Source: Neoceratodus forsteri (taxonomy: Eukaryota; Chordata; Ceratodontiformes; Ceratodontidae). From it: DNA of 64,000 nt. Both the position numbers and the translations under genes were made by a program. The notes below the pieces were generated by a model. That model was not told where the DNA came from. It saw nothing but the letters and a program-made list of their open reading frames with translations, and searched no databases. Below, in pieces: positions 41,241 to 51,860 of this stretch (position 1 is its first letter; every line of letters starts with the position of its first letter). The stretch is taken from the NCBI GenBank assembly GCA_016271365.2, contig CM057456.1:665783501-665847500 (forward strand), given 5' to 3'.

Positions 41241-42650
41241 TCAGAATCCCCCATGTCCACTTCCGAGTCCCCCCCATTGGGTGGCTAAAGAGGAAAAGAG
41301 GTTTTTAGATTTCACTTCCATAAGGGGTTGGATGGAGCCTACCTTAAGATTCCTAGCTGATCTTCTTACCGGTATGGTGGTAGAAGATGGTTGACTAGAA
41401 GGGGTAGAAACATCTTCTATAGGGTCAGTATAATTCACAGGCAATGAGGAGTCAATAGGCAAAGTTAAAGAAGAGGAAAAAGGTGGGGGGGTGACAGGTT
41501 CCAACTCTACTCCTGAGGGCAGAATAAGAGAGAAAGGAGGAGGAGGGGGGCCTTCCTGAGGAACTATAGTCGGAGAATCAGGAACTAGGGAAGTAGTGGT
41601 CTGGGTAGAAATAGAATCCTGTGTTTGCTGTATGAGAAGGTCAGCACTCAAGCAAGTAGCCTTATTCTTAGCTGCCCAAGAACATTTAGAAAAAGCGTGA
41701 CTAGTGTCTTCGCACAGATCACAATGAGTGTGTTTTGTTTACTGGAAAGCAATGTGCCCACTCTCCCCACAGTTATCACACCTAGGCCTGTTACATGAAC
41801 TGGAGAGGTGGGTTCTAGACCCATATTTATAACAGGCCCGTGGCTGACTGGCATAAAAACAAACACCCCTATCACGCCCCAACAGAAAAGAATTAGGGAT
41901 GTGATCGATGCTAGATGACTCAGTTTGCTTAAGGTTAACTTTATAACGCCATCCTCTGGTCCAAAACTTCTCTGAATCTAATATAGCCTCAGGAGGACTC
42001 ATTACATCACATTTCGGGCTCAGCCAATAAGTTATATCCTCTACATGGACCCACTCATTTTGAAACATTACGGTGACATAATTAATCAGTGGTCTGGTTA
42101 AAGGGATACCCAAAAAGGAGGTCCATGTAAGGGAAAACTTAACTTGGCTGTACTTCTCCCAGAATAAATCAAGGGCATGAGCAGAGCAAAAACTAATATC
42201 AAAATTGTCCTCCCCTGAAATGTTTATAAATGCAAAGACTTCTCTTAGAGAGAAGTGCAGAGAGTCCTTCAGTAATAATTTGCCCACGTGGTGTCTGTCT
42301 GGTTGAACTTCCAGGTCTCCTTTATATAGGATGCATACGGCATTCTGCCTTGGAGCTGCTTCCTTTCTAATTTTAGAAAATAAATCCGAGAGGAGTGGTT
42401 TATGTGTTTCTGTGGAAACTTGTGGTGTTTCCCCCACAGTGATAGGTGTCTCTGAGACCATACAAGTGGCAGATGGTTGTACAGCAGGGATCTCAGGTTC
42501 TAGGCTGGATACAGTCTCAGTATGTAATACCCTGTTCCCAATGGGTTGTGGAAGTCCATTAGTTGAAATATGGGTCAATAAACCTGAATTTAAAGCAGAA
42601 TTTGGGACATTTGGATGCCATTCTGGTGAACTCTGAGTAAAGTTAAGCAT
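41241..42650 (-). pseudogene. Tx1-like ORF1, zinc knuckles, one internal stop
   Basis: One frame of about 470 codons with a single stop (TAA at 41736-41738). Before it: LLSDLFSKIRKEAAP, LKDSLHFSLREVFAFINIS, VKFSLTWTSFLGIPLTRP and three knuckles in a row. These are CYKYGSRTHLSSSC (second Cys changed to Tyr), CDNCGESGHIAFQ followed by the stop where the last Cys should be, and CDLCEDTSHAFSKC (intact CX2CX4HX4C). After the stop comes a proline/serine-rich tail. This is the layout of Tx1-clade ORF1, an RNA-binding protein. Confidence 0.82.
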
Positions 42651-42698
42651 AGGGTCACAATTAGGGGTGGGAAGGCAAGTGCCTTGAGCGTTCTGTAT

Positions 42699-43701
42699 CT
42701 AGCCAGCCTCACTCAATGCTTTCTGAGGGGACCAAGGCTCACATGAGGTCACTGTAGGTAATGAATCATTTACATTTTTCCCCTTGGTAGTGAGCAGGGA
42801 CTCAGATTTTTGATGTCTTGGGCTGGGCCCTAGTACTGCAATGGGTGCTGCCGTTAATGCTGTACATTTTTCTTTATATTCCTCCCTCATCCCAGATCAA
42901 GATACAGAATCTGAGAAGAGAAAGTAAATACAGTCATACTATCCTGAATGTGAGGGGAAGTCTGATAAATCACATCATTCTTGTCTCCACCAGGGTCTGT
43001 AGCCATCAGCGTGTTACAAAAAACAAATCCAGTAGATTTAGAGAGGTTTGGGACATGAGACTCTTTAGTACTACCTGCACTACCATTACCATCAGTCTCC
43101 ATGAGTCCCGCTTTTCCTCCAAGTTCTGTTTCAATGTCTGGGACTGCAAGAGGTATTTCCGAGCGAGGAATATCTTATGTAGCCTGTTCTACCAGCTTTT
43201 GGCATGAGTGAACTTGCACTCCCATACTGCCAGCCTCAAGTGTATGCTTCTCAATAACTTCAGGAGATACATTAGAAAAGTAATATTGACAGACTCACCA
43301 GGTCCAGCTGCTTTCTCAGAAACTGCCTCATCATCCTGTAATGCAGGCCCGATGACGGGTGGGCAGGGAGTTTTGACAATCATTATGTCAGTCTGCAGTC
43401 GGGTGAGTTGCTCTACCAGGCGCCCCTTTTCAGATAAGTGTCTCTCGTTTTCTTTGATCAACATTGTGTGGAGTGATTCCTTCAGCAGAAAATCAGTGTG
43501 CTGCTTGGGAGCTGAATCAGCCTCATAATTTTGTACTCCTAAATCCTCAGTCAAAATAAATATCTCCTTGTTACTTATATCCTTGAAATCCAAAACAACA
43601 TCCATAAAAACCTCAGGTTCACCAAGTAAATCACCAGAATGGGTCCCCTCCCCTTCACATGGGATGTCCTGCTCCACTGGAGCTCCACTTGAAGTGGCCA
43701 T
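42699..43701 (-). pseudogene. Tx1-like ORF1, N-terminal part
   Basis: The frame from 43701 (MATSSGAPVEQDIPCEGEG) has an acidic N-terminus and a coiled segment (KENERHLSEKGRLVEQLTRL). Later frames (43102-42887, 42890-42699) continue with serine/threonine-rich sequence. Three frame breaks join it to the zinc-knuckle part. The methionine at 43701 is a plausible true start because no upstream codons resemble the family and a stop precedes it. Confidence 0.6.
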
Positions 43702-43850
43702 GGCTCACAGTCAGCGAGTCCCCCTACAGCTCAGTAGGGGAATTTCCCCAGTGTCCTGGCCAAATTTCCCTTTCACTAAAAGTACCACCAACAGCTTAAT
43801 CTGGTTCAATTTCAGTTGATTACCTTCTGTATCCCCCCTTCCCCCCTCCC

Positions 43851-43925
43851 CCCAGTCGCCCCTGAAAAAGGGACTTCTAGGCCAAGTGGGCTTACCGGGT
43901 CAACAAAATTCAACATCAACAACAA
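43851..43925 (+). mobile_element. L2-like LINE 3' end fragment
   Basis: CAGTCGCCCCTGAAAAAGGG, then AAGTGGGCTTACCGGGTCAA and a CAACAACAAC-type tail, the reverse complement of the 3' end at 15178-15235. Only the terminal 75 bp are present. Confidence 0.8.
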
Positions 43926-44290
43926 CATTATTCCATCCTGGGGTTTCTGTTCCCAATCTGCATCACCTAGCATGTTTTGGCATTGAACTTCAACTGCCAA
44001 GCCTTGGACCACCTCTCCAACTTTTGCATATCCATCTATGACTCCCTAATCCCCTCCTCACTGTATTCCCTACCACAGAGCTTAGTCTTATCTGCAAAGA
44101 GACTCATCTTGCTCTGAATTCCTTCTCCTATGTCACTGGTGAACATATTGAAGAAGACTGCACCAAGGATTGAATTCTGTGGCACCCCATTTGTGACCTC
44201 TGTCTCCACAGATTTGATTCCATTTACCACTTGTCTCTGATGTCTCCCCTCTAACAAACTACCCATCCATCTATGGCCTTTGCTACACCT
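43926..44290 (-). mobile_element. CR1 LINE fragment
   Basis: Minus strand encodes VTNGVPQNSILGAVFFNMF, TSDIGEGIQSKMSLFADKTK and AVEVQCQNMLG (decayed forms of VTSGVPQGS, FADDTK and FNAKKCKIMHLG). The catalytic FADD is changed to FADK. Truncated at both ends. Confidence 0.8.
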
Positions 44291-44299
44291 AGATCCTTG

Positions 44300-44477
44300 T
44301 CTGATTTACCTGTCAGATCAGCAGCTCTGGGTTCTCTGGCCCTCTGTAAGAGGTTTGTTCTTGTGCTGCCTGATCAATGGCTCCACATCCCTTTAAGACA
44401 TTTGTTAGAAAACTGATATTTCTTTGCTTTGTGTCTCCTGACTGGTGAAGTTTGGACTGGGAGATAAGGGGCTATAG
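44300..44477. other. No recognised feature
   Basis: Short unassigned spacer between the CR1 fragment and a minisatellite. Confidence 0.45.
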
Positions 44478-44920
44478 GGTCAGGATGATTTGCACTGGTA
44501 GTATGACTTGATGAGAGGTAGGCCATAGAACAGAGTGAGTGGACTGGGGAGAGAATCTCGAGTTTGAGTTAAGGGGCTGGAGGGGTCTTGAACCTGAGTG
44601 AGGGAACTAGGTAGGGGTCTTATGCCTGAGTGAGGGGACAGGGAAGAGGGGGTCTCTAGCCTGAGTCCAGGAACAGAGGGAAGTTGAATCAGAGTGAAAG
44701 ACTGTGCCACCTTAAGCCTGAGTCAGGGGACTAGGAGAATTTCAAGCGTAAGTAAGTGATGGGAGGGTCTGCAGTCTCAAGGAAGGAACTGGGGTAGTCT
44801 AGAGCCTTAATGAGGGAATGGTGAAGTCTTAAGGCTGAGTGAGTGGGCAAGTGGTCTTGAACCTGTGAGTGGCTATCAGATCTTGAGTGTGAGTGATCAC
44901 ACTGTGGGATCTTTAGCATG
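44478..44920. repeat. Degenerate minisatellite, about 40 bp (CCTGAGTGAGGG)
   Basis: CCTGAGTGAGGGAACT, GCCTGAGTGAGGGGACAGGG, GCCTGAGTCAGGGGACTAGG and GGCTGAGTGAGTGGGC recur every 35-45 bp over about ten units, each followed by GGGGTCTT-like sequence. Confidence 0.7.
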
Positions 44921-44924
44921 GTGA

Positions 44925-45430
44925 GTGCACACCTGGGGTCCAGTGCTCATCGCATGGTGCGGTTCAATGTGAGTACAGTAGCAGAGTCAAGTCACATGAA
45001 AGTGAGGGTCCTGGACTTCAGGAAGTCAGACTTTGCTAAGTTGGGGGTATGTCTCAGAAAAGCACTACAGGGAGGGAGGACCAGGGGTGAGGTGAGGAAC
45101 TGTGGGCCCATCTTAAAGGAGCCATAATCAAGGCAAAAAAAACTTTATGTTAGTCAAATAAACAAAGGGAAGAGAAAAAGAAAACCACTATGGTTCTCAA
45201 AGGAAGTGGCTGGGAAGGTAAGAGCAAAAATGTTGACCTTCAGGAAGTACAAGGAAACACAGAAGGAGGAGGAGGGCAGGGTAGTGTATCAGGATAACCA
45301 GAGAGAGGCAGTGAAGGCAGTCAGGAACGCAAAGGCACTAATGGAAGTAAAAATAGGCAGTAAAGAAAGGGGACAAGATAATTTATTGGTACATTAGTGA
45401 AAGGAGAAAGGCAAGGGGTGGGATTGTAAG
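44925..45430 (+). mobile_element. CR1 LINE fragment, endonuclease end to linker
   Basis: Encodes LGSSAHRMVRFN (decayed SDHxxVWF), VRVLDFRKSDFAKL, LRKALQGG, then KPLWFSKEVAGKVRAKM, FRKYKETQKEEEG and AVRNAKALMEVKI. These correspond to 24655-25140 of the near-complete copy. Neither the RT core nor any end is present. Confidence 0.85.
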
Positions 45431-45602
45431 TTGTTTTACATCAGACTTAGATGTGGATCAGTGTATGGGGGCATCTACATGTCCGGGAAAAAAAGCAATT
45501 ATTTTAAATTGTTTGCTTATTTTTTTCTCTTGAGGCACTTTAACAGATGTCTTTCCCACTTCTGTTATAGTTTCCAGCATCAGTTTAGATTTCTTCCCCT
45601 TA
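45431..45602. other. No recognised feature
   Basis: Short T-rich spacer between two CR1 pieces. Confidence 0.5.
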
Positions 45603-45707
45603 ACATAGAAACATAGAATTTAACTGCAGATAAGGACCGCTTGGCCCACCTAGTCTGCCCGTTTCCCTACCTGATGGATAAGCTGCAGATTCTAGTTAAT
45701 CAACAGC

Positions 45708-46165
45708 TTACTTCCTCCTACTCCCCACTAGAATTGTCTTATGTCTGTCCCATGCATTCTTGAATTCTCCCATTGTTCCTGACTCCACGACCTCCTCAGG
45801 ATGGCTGTTCCATGCATCCACAACCCTCTCTGTGAAAAAAAACTTTCTAACATTATCTGTGAGCCGTCCCCCTCTATCTTCAAATTGTGACCCCCTTGTT
45901 CTTGCACAACTCTTCTTCTGAAAGATACTACCCTCTTGTACTTTGTTAATTCCCTTGAGATACTTGAAAGTTTCTATCATGTTCCCCCTTCCCCTCTTTC
46001 CTCAAGGGTATGCATATTAAGCTGCTTTAGTCTCTCCTCGTATGTCTTCTGGTGCAGACTCCACACCATTTTGGTTGCCCTCCTCTGAACAGCCTCCACT
46101 CTGTCTATGTCTTTGCGGAGATGAGGTCTCCAGAATTGCATGCAGTACTCCAGATGGGGTCTCAC
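45708..46165 (-). pseudogene. CR1 ORF2 C-terminal domain
   Basis: Frames 46165-45977 ([35 protein letters not shown]) and 45980-45708 (ETFKYLKGINKVQEGSIFQ, VRKFFFTERVVDAWNSHPE, FKNAWDRHKTIL) join through a one-frame shift at about 45977. The end is the expected ORF2 stop. Confidence 0.88.
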
Positions 46166-46200
46166 TAACTGTCTGTACAGAGGGATGACAACTTCCTGTT

Positions 46201-47385
46201 CTACTGTTGATGCCTCTCCCTATGCATCTCCCAGTATCCCCCAGCCCTCCTTACTGCCTTCTCACATTGCTTGCCCACATTTAGGTCATCTGATATAATT
46301 ACTCCTAGGTCTCTTTTGATTTTTGTTGTTATTAACTCACCCCCCATTGTGTACTCTTCCCTTGGGTTTTTGTTTCCCAGATGCATTACTTTGCACTTCT
46401 TTGCATTGAATCTGAGCTGGCATATATTTGACCATTCCTCCAACCTTGCCAAGTCCCTTTTCATTCTTTCCACCCCACCTTGCGTATCAACTTTGTTGCA
46501 GATCTTTGTGTCATCTGCAAAGAGACATACATTTCCTTTCAGGTGCTCTCCAATGTCACTTATAAAGACATTAAAGAGGACCGGTCCCAGTACCAAACCC
46601 CGTGGTACCCCACCAATTACCTTCCTTTCTTTATTGTGGACTCTGTTTAATATTACCTTTTGTGTCCTGTTGTCCAGCCATTTTTTTATCCAGGCTACCA
46701 CCTTGGGACCTACTCCAAGGCTGTCTAACTTGTATATTAATCTTTCATCTGAGACTGTGTCAAATGCCTTGCTAAAATCTAGGTAGGCCATATCTACAGC
46801 CCCTCCCTGGTCTACTACTTTGGTCACCCAGTCAAAGAAATCTATTAAGTTCGTCTGACATGAACTTCCTGCTGTGAAACCATGCTGCTTTGGGTCCTGT
46901 GCCCTACTGACCTCTAGGTACTCAACAATTCTTTCCTTCAGAAGTGATTCCATCATTTTCCCTACCACTGAAGTCAAAGTAACTGATCTGTAGTTTCCTG
47001 CCTCTGCCCTGTTCCCACATTTGTGAAGTGGAATCACATTTGCCATCCTCCAGTCCTCAGGTACCACCCCATCCACCCATGATTTGTTAAAGAGAGTAGT
47101 CAGTGGTGTTACTAATTCTACCCTTAGTTCTTTTAGAATTCTTGGGTGAATCCCATTAGGCGCCATTGCTTTGTCCACCCTCAGTTTCAAGAGTTCTTTC
47201 AAAACGCTTTCTTCTGTGAATGGACTGGTATCAACCCCCCTGTTTAGAGTTTCTCCCTTGTTTGGTTTAGGTACCTCCCTCTCCTCTTCTGTTGTGAATA
47301 CTGAGCAGTAATATTCATTCAGTATCCCTGCTTTTTCACTGTTACCCTCTGCCCACATTCCCTCTCCTTTATTAAGTCTCTTCAT
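46201..47385 (-). pseudogene. CR1 reverse transcriptase, 394 codons open
   Basis: A single clean frame runs from KAGILNEYYCSVFTTEEE through HPRILKELRVELVTPL, NYRSVTLTSVVGKMMESLL, QHGFTAGSSCQTNLIDFFD, AYLDFSKAFDTV, GGVPRGLVLGPVLFNVFIS (Gln-Gly changed to Arg-Gly in the usually strict VPQG block) and LFADDTKICN (FADD 46510-46521) to IKRDLGVIISDDLNVGKQC. It ends by frameshift after AVRRAGG. The start methionine is internal to the linker. Confidence 0.9.
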
Positions 47386-47630
47386 CCCTCTCTTGGTTTT
47401 TCTTCACTCCCTAAAGTACCTATAAAAGGTTTCCCCCCACTTCTTAACAGAGTTGGCTATCTTCCTCAGTTTATGCCTTTGCTATTCTGACTGCCTTCCC
47501 TGCCTCCTTCTGCTTTAACTGATAAAGTTCTCTGTCCTGCTCATTCTGTTTCCTTATATTTCCTGAATGCTATCCTTTTCTTCTTAACCATTCCTGCCAC
47601 CTCTTTTGAGAACCGTAGCATTTTTTTCCT

Positions 47631-48131
47631 TCATTTTATTTTATTGATTTGCTTCACACAAAGGCTTGTTGCCTCTGCGATGGCTGTTTTGATTATTCCC
47701 CATTGTTCTTCCACCCCTCCTTCTTGCCCATTTGCTAGTGCTTTTCTGAGGCACTCTCTCATTTTCCCAAAGTCAGCCTTCCTAAAGTCCAATACTCTTG
47801 TTTTTGTATGGCTTGACTCTATGGCTGTGTTTATTGTGAACCACACTGTTTGGTGGTCACTTGTTCCAAGATGGCTACCCACTTCTAAATCTGAGATCCT
47901 TTCTTCTTCCCCATTTGAGAGTACTAGGTTTAAGATTGCTCCCTCCTGAGTGGGTTCCAACACTAGCTGTCTGAGGCATGCCCCCGCTAGGGCATCAAGA
48001 ATGGTCCTGGTCTTGGATGTGCCTGCAGCAAAGGTACTCCAGTTAACATCTAACATAGTCAGATCCCCCATCAACAATATCTCTCCTTTTTCTTCCATTT
48101 TAGGGATGCCTTCTATCATTTCCTTGTCCAT
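47631..48131 (-). pseudogene. CR1 AP endonuclease, C-terminal two thirds
   Basis: 166 codons with ILLMGDLTMLDVNWSTFAA (the usual GDLNMPDVNW with Asn changed to Thr and Pro to Leu), ILNLVLSNGEEERISDLE, LGTSDHQTVWFTIN and TRVLDFRKADFGK, ending in the linker. The upstream part runs to the truncation at about 48285 in other frames. Confidence 0.87.
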
Positions 48132-48286
48132 TTCCTCCCCCTAAGATGGGGGTCTGTACACAACCCCCATGCGGATTGTGGTACCATTTCCTGTCTCCAG
48201 GGTGACCCACAGTGACTCATCAACTTCCTGTTTTCTCTTTAGTTCTGTTGCTTTAATCCCTTCCTTTATATAGAGAGCTACTCATT

Positions 48287-48964
48287 CATATCTGGAATGT
48301 GGAATGCGGTATGGGCTGCCGCCTATTGGCTCACACTGTGAACCAATGGGTGTGCAGCCTACAACTTCATCGATCAGCGGGCAGCAGGTGGGTGAGGTGC
48401 TGCCGCTGCCAGCTGACCGAGGAGTGGGGTGGGGGCTCGAGTGGGTGGGTGGGAAAGGGGTACACTAGACCACCAGGGCAATAGGACTATTTTATGATTT
48501 ACAGATGCCCATGATTGGGCACATAGCGGTCCACTGGACCACCAGGGATATTGGGGGGGTTTAGTTACACAGATGTCCACAATGGGGCATGGGGGGGTGC
48601 TGCCAGGTGTGGCAGGAACTCGGGTGGCCACCTACAGGTGGCATCTGCCGTGTTGTGCCCTGCAATGTGGCAGCTCACCTGTGGGTGGCCATCATTTGTT
48701 CCTTTTTTTTTTTTGGCTTAACTTTGTGCATGTAGGGGTTGCACATTCATGACTCTGCAAATCCAGGGCTAAATATCGGGCTGTGCAGGTTATGCATGGG
48801 CACGCCCCCCCCACCTGTGCCTGCATACATTACTGATGCGCCCCAGTGCACTTGGATTTGTGCAGGGCACTTTTCCCTTTTGAATATCGCACCAGGGTGC
48901 ATCAGTGGGTTGTGCATGGCACAACACTGTTGCGCCATGCACAACCCCTTTGAATATCTGGGCC
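48287..48964. mobile_element. Unclassified repeat with Harbinger-like right end
   Basis: The right end, GAATATCTGGGCC at about 48951-48964, resembles the ends of the three GGGCCAGATATTC copies, and TTTTGAATATCGCACC near 48878 echoes TTTTGAATATAGCAGACC of those copies. The left end was not found and the middle has no match in this window. Two similar segments start GACCACCAGGG (48469, 48538). No coding potential is recognised. Confidence 0.45.
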
Positions 48965-48967
48965 ATT

Positions 48968-49106
48968 GTATGTAAATCACTTATAATTGTTTATCCTGTT
49001 AAGTTTCTGCATGTCTGTACTCTCCTGGGTCGTGCCTGAAAATAGTCATCTTATGGCTAGTGCACTTACCCGGTTAACAAAAGCTAAATAAAAAAATTAA
49101 TATATA
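48968..49106 (+). mobile_element. L2-like LINE 3' end fragment
   Basis: TCCTGGGTCGTGCCTGAAAA, then TAGTGCACTTACCCGGTTAA and an A/T tail, the reverse complement of the 3' end at 11390-11450. Only the terminal part is present. Confidence 0.82.
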
Positions 49107-49193
49107 AATACAGAGGTGACGTAAGGCAGAGTTGCAGTAGATGGCCAATATGTGTGATAGCAATGAAGTGTTGCACAACAACTGCAAACAACA
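49107..49193 (+). mobile_element. Harbinger-like fragment, left of the LTR-like insertion
   Basis: GATGGCCAATATGTGTG, GCAATGAAGTG and ACTGCAAACAACA match 7580-7645 of the fragment inside the large foldback. The match resumes at 52975 after a 3,777-bp insertion. Confidence 0.75.
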
Positions 49194-50634
49194 TGTGATG
49201 GTCTGAAGTGGTGCTCCGGAAGAATAAGGATAGAACACCAAGGTCCGAATTATTGTGGATAGGATAACAGTTACCCAGACAAGGAGAGGCAGGAGTCCAA
49301 GAGATTCAGTGCCTGCAGGGTGTTTATTTAGTACCAGTGGGTAGGGAGACACAGTCACAAGAGAGGGAGTGGACACCCAAAAACAACAGGGCGGTAAAGA
49401 TGACAGAATTACTTTTATCTAAGGCTGCTAAAATGATCACAAACAAAATTAGAATATGAATCTTGGCCTACTACCACTATACTTCTACAATTCTTCAACA
49501 GTAACCTAGGCGTATAACTAGAACTTAGGCAAAAATCAGGTGTTATTCACTGACCACAATACAATATTTGGATTTACAATGACCACAGATTTCTACCAAG
49601 GTCCAATTGTCTGATGTCTTCATGTGCACCATCGTTCTTCGTTGGAAGCTACAAGGGAAGCAAACAGAATGGTTGAACACTAAACACAGTTCCCAGCAGT
49701 GACCTAGTTAGGCCTCTGGGGTGATGAGAGGTTTGGTAAAAAGACCATATGTTTCTTCGGCAAAGGCCCACTCTCTCTCTAAGGCTGCTGGAAAGAAAGA
49801 ACCAGAGAAAACTGGTTCCTGAAATAAACCCATGGATGTGTTGTCAGATTCTATACTGGATGCAAAGGATTCCTGGGCCAAGACCCACCTCTAGGGCTGC
49901 CAGGGAAGGAGAGAAACCAGGAGATGCGTGGCGACGAATCCACTCAAGGACTACCGTGACCTGGATGATGCTGCAGCACTCCAAGGGCCTGCAAGATTCT
50001 GAAGGATCTGAGGTGAAGATGGATCTCTGATAGAACCAGGAACCAGAAGGATCTGTAGTGAAGATGGTTGATTCTGCAATCTTGTCACAAGGAATTGGAA
50101 CACAAAATAAGGAAACGGCGAATGTATCCTGAACTGGGCTTAGACGGACTCGACTTATGGCGAACGACCAGGGGTGCAGACCAGGTTCTTTCAGGATGTG
50201 CACACTCTCTTCTGTGGAGGGCAACCAACTTCGGGACATCCGGAACAGGAACCAAAGTAAATGACACTAGCATGGTGGTCGTGATGCGTTTGAACTTTGG
50301 TGAACGTAGCTTCAAACTGTAAAACAAAAGAAACGGTGGGTACGACTTGTGCGAACGGCGACAAACTCAACTTCGGTGGACATCATGAACGGAGAAGATG
50401 ACCTGATGGTCGGACACTTTTCTGGTGAAGAATGATGATGAAGGCATCCTCTTCTGGGTAGAGACTGATTCTGGATATGTAGGGTTACAGACCACACCAT
50501 GGAACATCAATGTGGTAGAAAATTGAGACTGTCCCCATACACTGGTAGCAATATAGCTATATAATACACCTTCTTGCAATGCCAAGAGAACTGCATAATG
50601 ACCAAATAATTTACCAGGAGGATGGGCAAATGAT

Positions 50635-50930
50635 CAATTTTGGGGCAATTGTTCTATACCTAGGGCAATAGTCCAGATGCCTGGAATGATAGTTCAGATG
50701 ACTGGGACAACAATTCAGATGCTCAGGGCAATAGTTCAGATGCTTAAGGCAATAGTTCAGATGCTTAGGGCAATAGTTCAGATGTCTGGGACAATAGTTT
50801 AGATGCTTAGGGCAATAGTTCAGATGTCTGGGGCAATAGTTTGGATGCTAAGGGCAATAGTTCAGATGCTTAAGGCAATAATTCAGATGCTTAGAGCAAT
50901 GGTTCAGCTGCATGGGGCAATAATTCATAC
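50635..50930. repeat. 21-bp tandem array, about 14 units
   Basis: GGCAATAGTTCAGATGCTTA and variants repeat with a period of 21 bp inside the LTR-like insertion. Central units are nearly identical; outer units decay. Confidence 0.92.
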
Positions 50931-51274
50931 AACCAGGGGCAAATAACCACAGTCCTAACGTACGATGCAGTCTTGGTGCTTCTAGCCAATACACAATTGT
51001 GCAGATGCTGGAGCAATAAACAGTGGCATAACAATGCAGACGTTACAGTTACTTTGTAATATATTGTGAGCTAAGCACCCTTAAATGGACCCTTTTCTGA
51101 CTGTAGGGCCTACTTGAATAAGATCTGGCTTCCCTGAATGTTTTGTTATGAATGCCCCAACCACTACACTAGGGGGTATCACTCGCCCAAAGCTAGTTGC
51201 CCTGAACACTAAAGGCCTAAATTCCTAGCTTGCTATGGGGCCTATATGCCCTACTTACTACTGTGCCAGCTTTG

Positions 51275-51552
51275 CCTTGCTAGATAGACCTGGGCTGCCA
51301 TTACTACCACTGGGCTGGCTTGCCCTAACCCACTAGGCTGGGACTGCCCTTACTAACCCTAGGCTGGCTTGTCCTAATCCACTAGTTCGGGGCCACTCTT
51401 ACTACCACTAGGCTGGGTTGCCCTAATCCATTAGGCCAGGGCTGCCCTTACTACCACTAGGGTGGCTTGTCCTTACTTACTAGGCCAGGACTACCCTTAC
51501 TACCACTAGGCTGGCTTGCCCTAATCCACTAGGCTGGGGCACCCTGCTTTAC
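51275..51552. repeat. 50-bp tandem array, about 5.5 units
   Basis: CTAGGCTGGCTTGCCCTAAT, then CCACTAGGCTGGG and CTGCCCTTACTACCA make a 50-bp unit repeated inside the LTR-like insertion. Each unit contains two related halves (TAGGCTGG). Confidence 0.9.
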
Positions 51553-51860
51553 CTCAGGCCTGATACCCTACCATTAACTCGGGCCTGATGCCCTTCCTTG
51601 AACTAGGGCCTGACGCCCTCTTCACTTTATCGTGGGCCTGGCATCCTCTTTACCTCGGACCTGGTGCCCACTTCACTTTGGGCCTGGTAACCCTTCCTTT
51701 ACTTTGGGCCTGGCACCCCTCTTACCTGTGGGCCTGATGACCACTGCTTACATTGGGTCAGGTGCCCACTCTAAATTTGGGCCTGGTAGCCCTTTTGCTT
51801 CTGGGCCAGATGCCCTCCCTATAATGGGCCTGGTGCCCCTCTTAAACTGGGGATGGCTTT
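51553..51860. repeat. About 28-bp tandem array (GGGCCTGGTGCCC), 11 units
   Basis: TTGGGCCTGGTGCCC-type words recur every 26-33 bp with CTTTACTT-like spacers, directly after the 50-bp array and still inside the LTR-like insertion. Confidence 0.85.

Larger units (their letters stand above)
36000..43705 (-). mobile_element. Tx1-like LINE with nested insertions
   Basis: Minus-strand order: ORF1 N-terminal part (43701-42699), ORF1 main part with zinc knuckles (42650-41241), AP endonuclease (about 41110-40455), linker (40454-40089), RT (38019-37024), C-terminal domain (36856-36285) and a 3' UTR. The stretch 38005-39953 is Harbinger-like copy 3 plus a SINE. Without those, the LINE is about 5.8 kb, close to full length. 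GVRQGCPLSPLIY and WRPITFLNSDYKIL mark the L1/Tx1 branch rather than CR1/L2. The copy is inactive. Confidence 0.82.
45603..48285 (-). mobile_element. CR1 LINE, 5'-truncated in the endonuclease
   Basis: Minus strand: endonuclease (48131-47631), linker, RT (47385-46201), C-terminal domain (46165-45708), 3' UTR with the hairpin block (GGACCGCTTGGCCCACC) and a tail of ACATAGAAACATAGAA at 45604-45620. It is truncated near 48285 in the LYIKEGIKAT block. It holds the longest clean CR1 RT frame in the window. Confidence 0.93.

Noticed and set aside
50635..50930. 21-bp array as a CRISPR-like array
   Set aside because: Units are directly adjacent with no unique spacers, and the host is a eukaryote.
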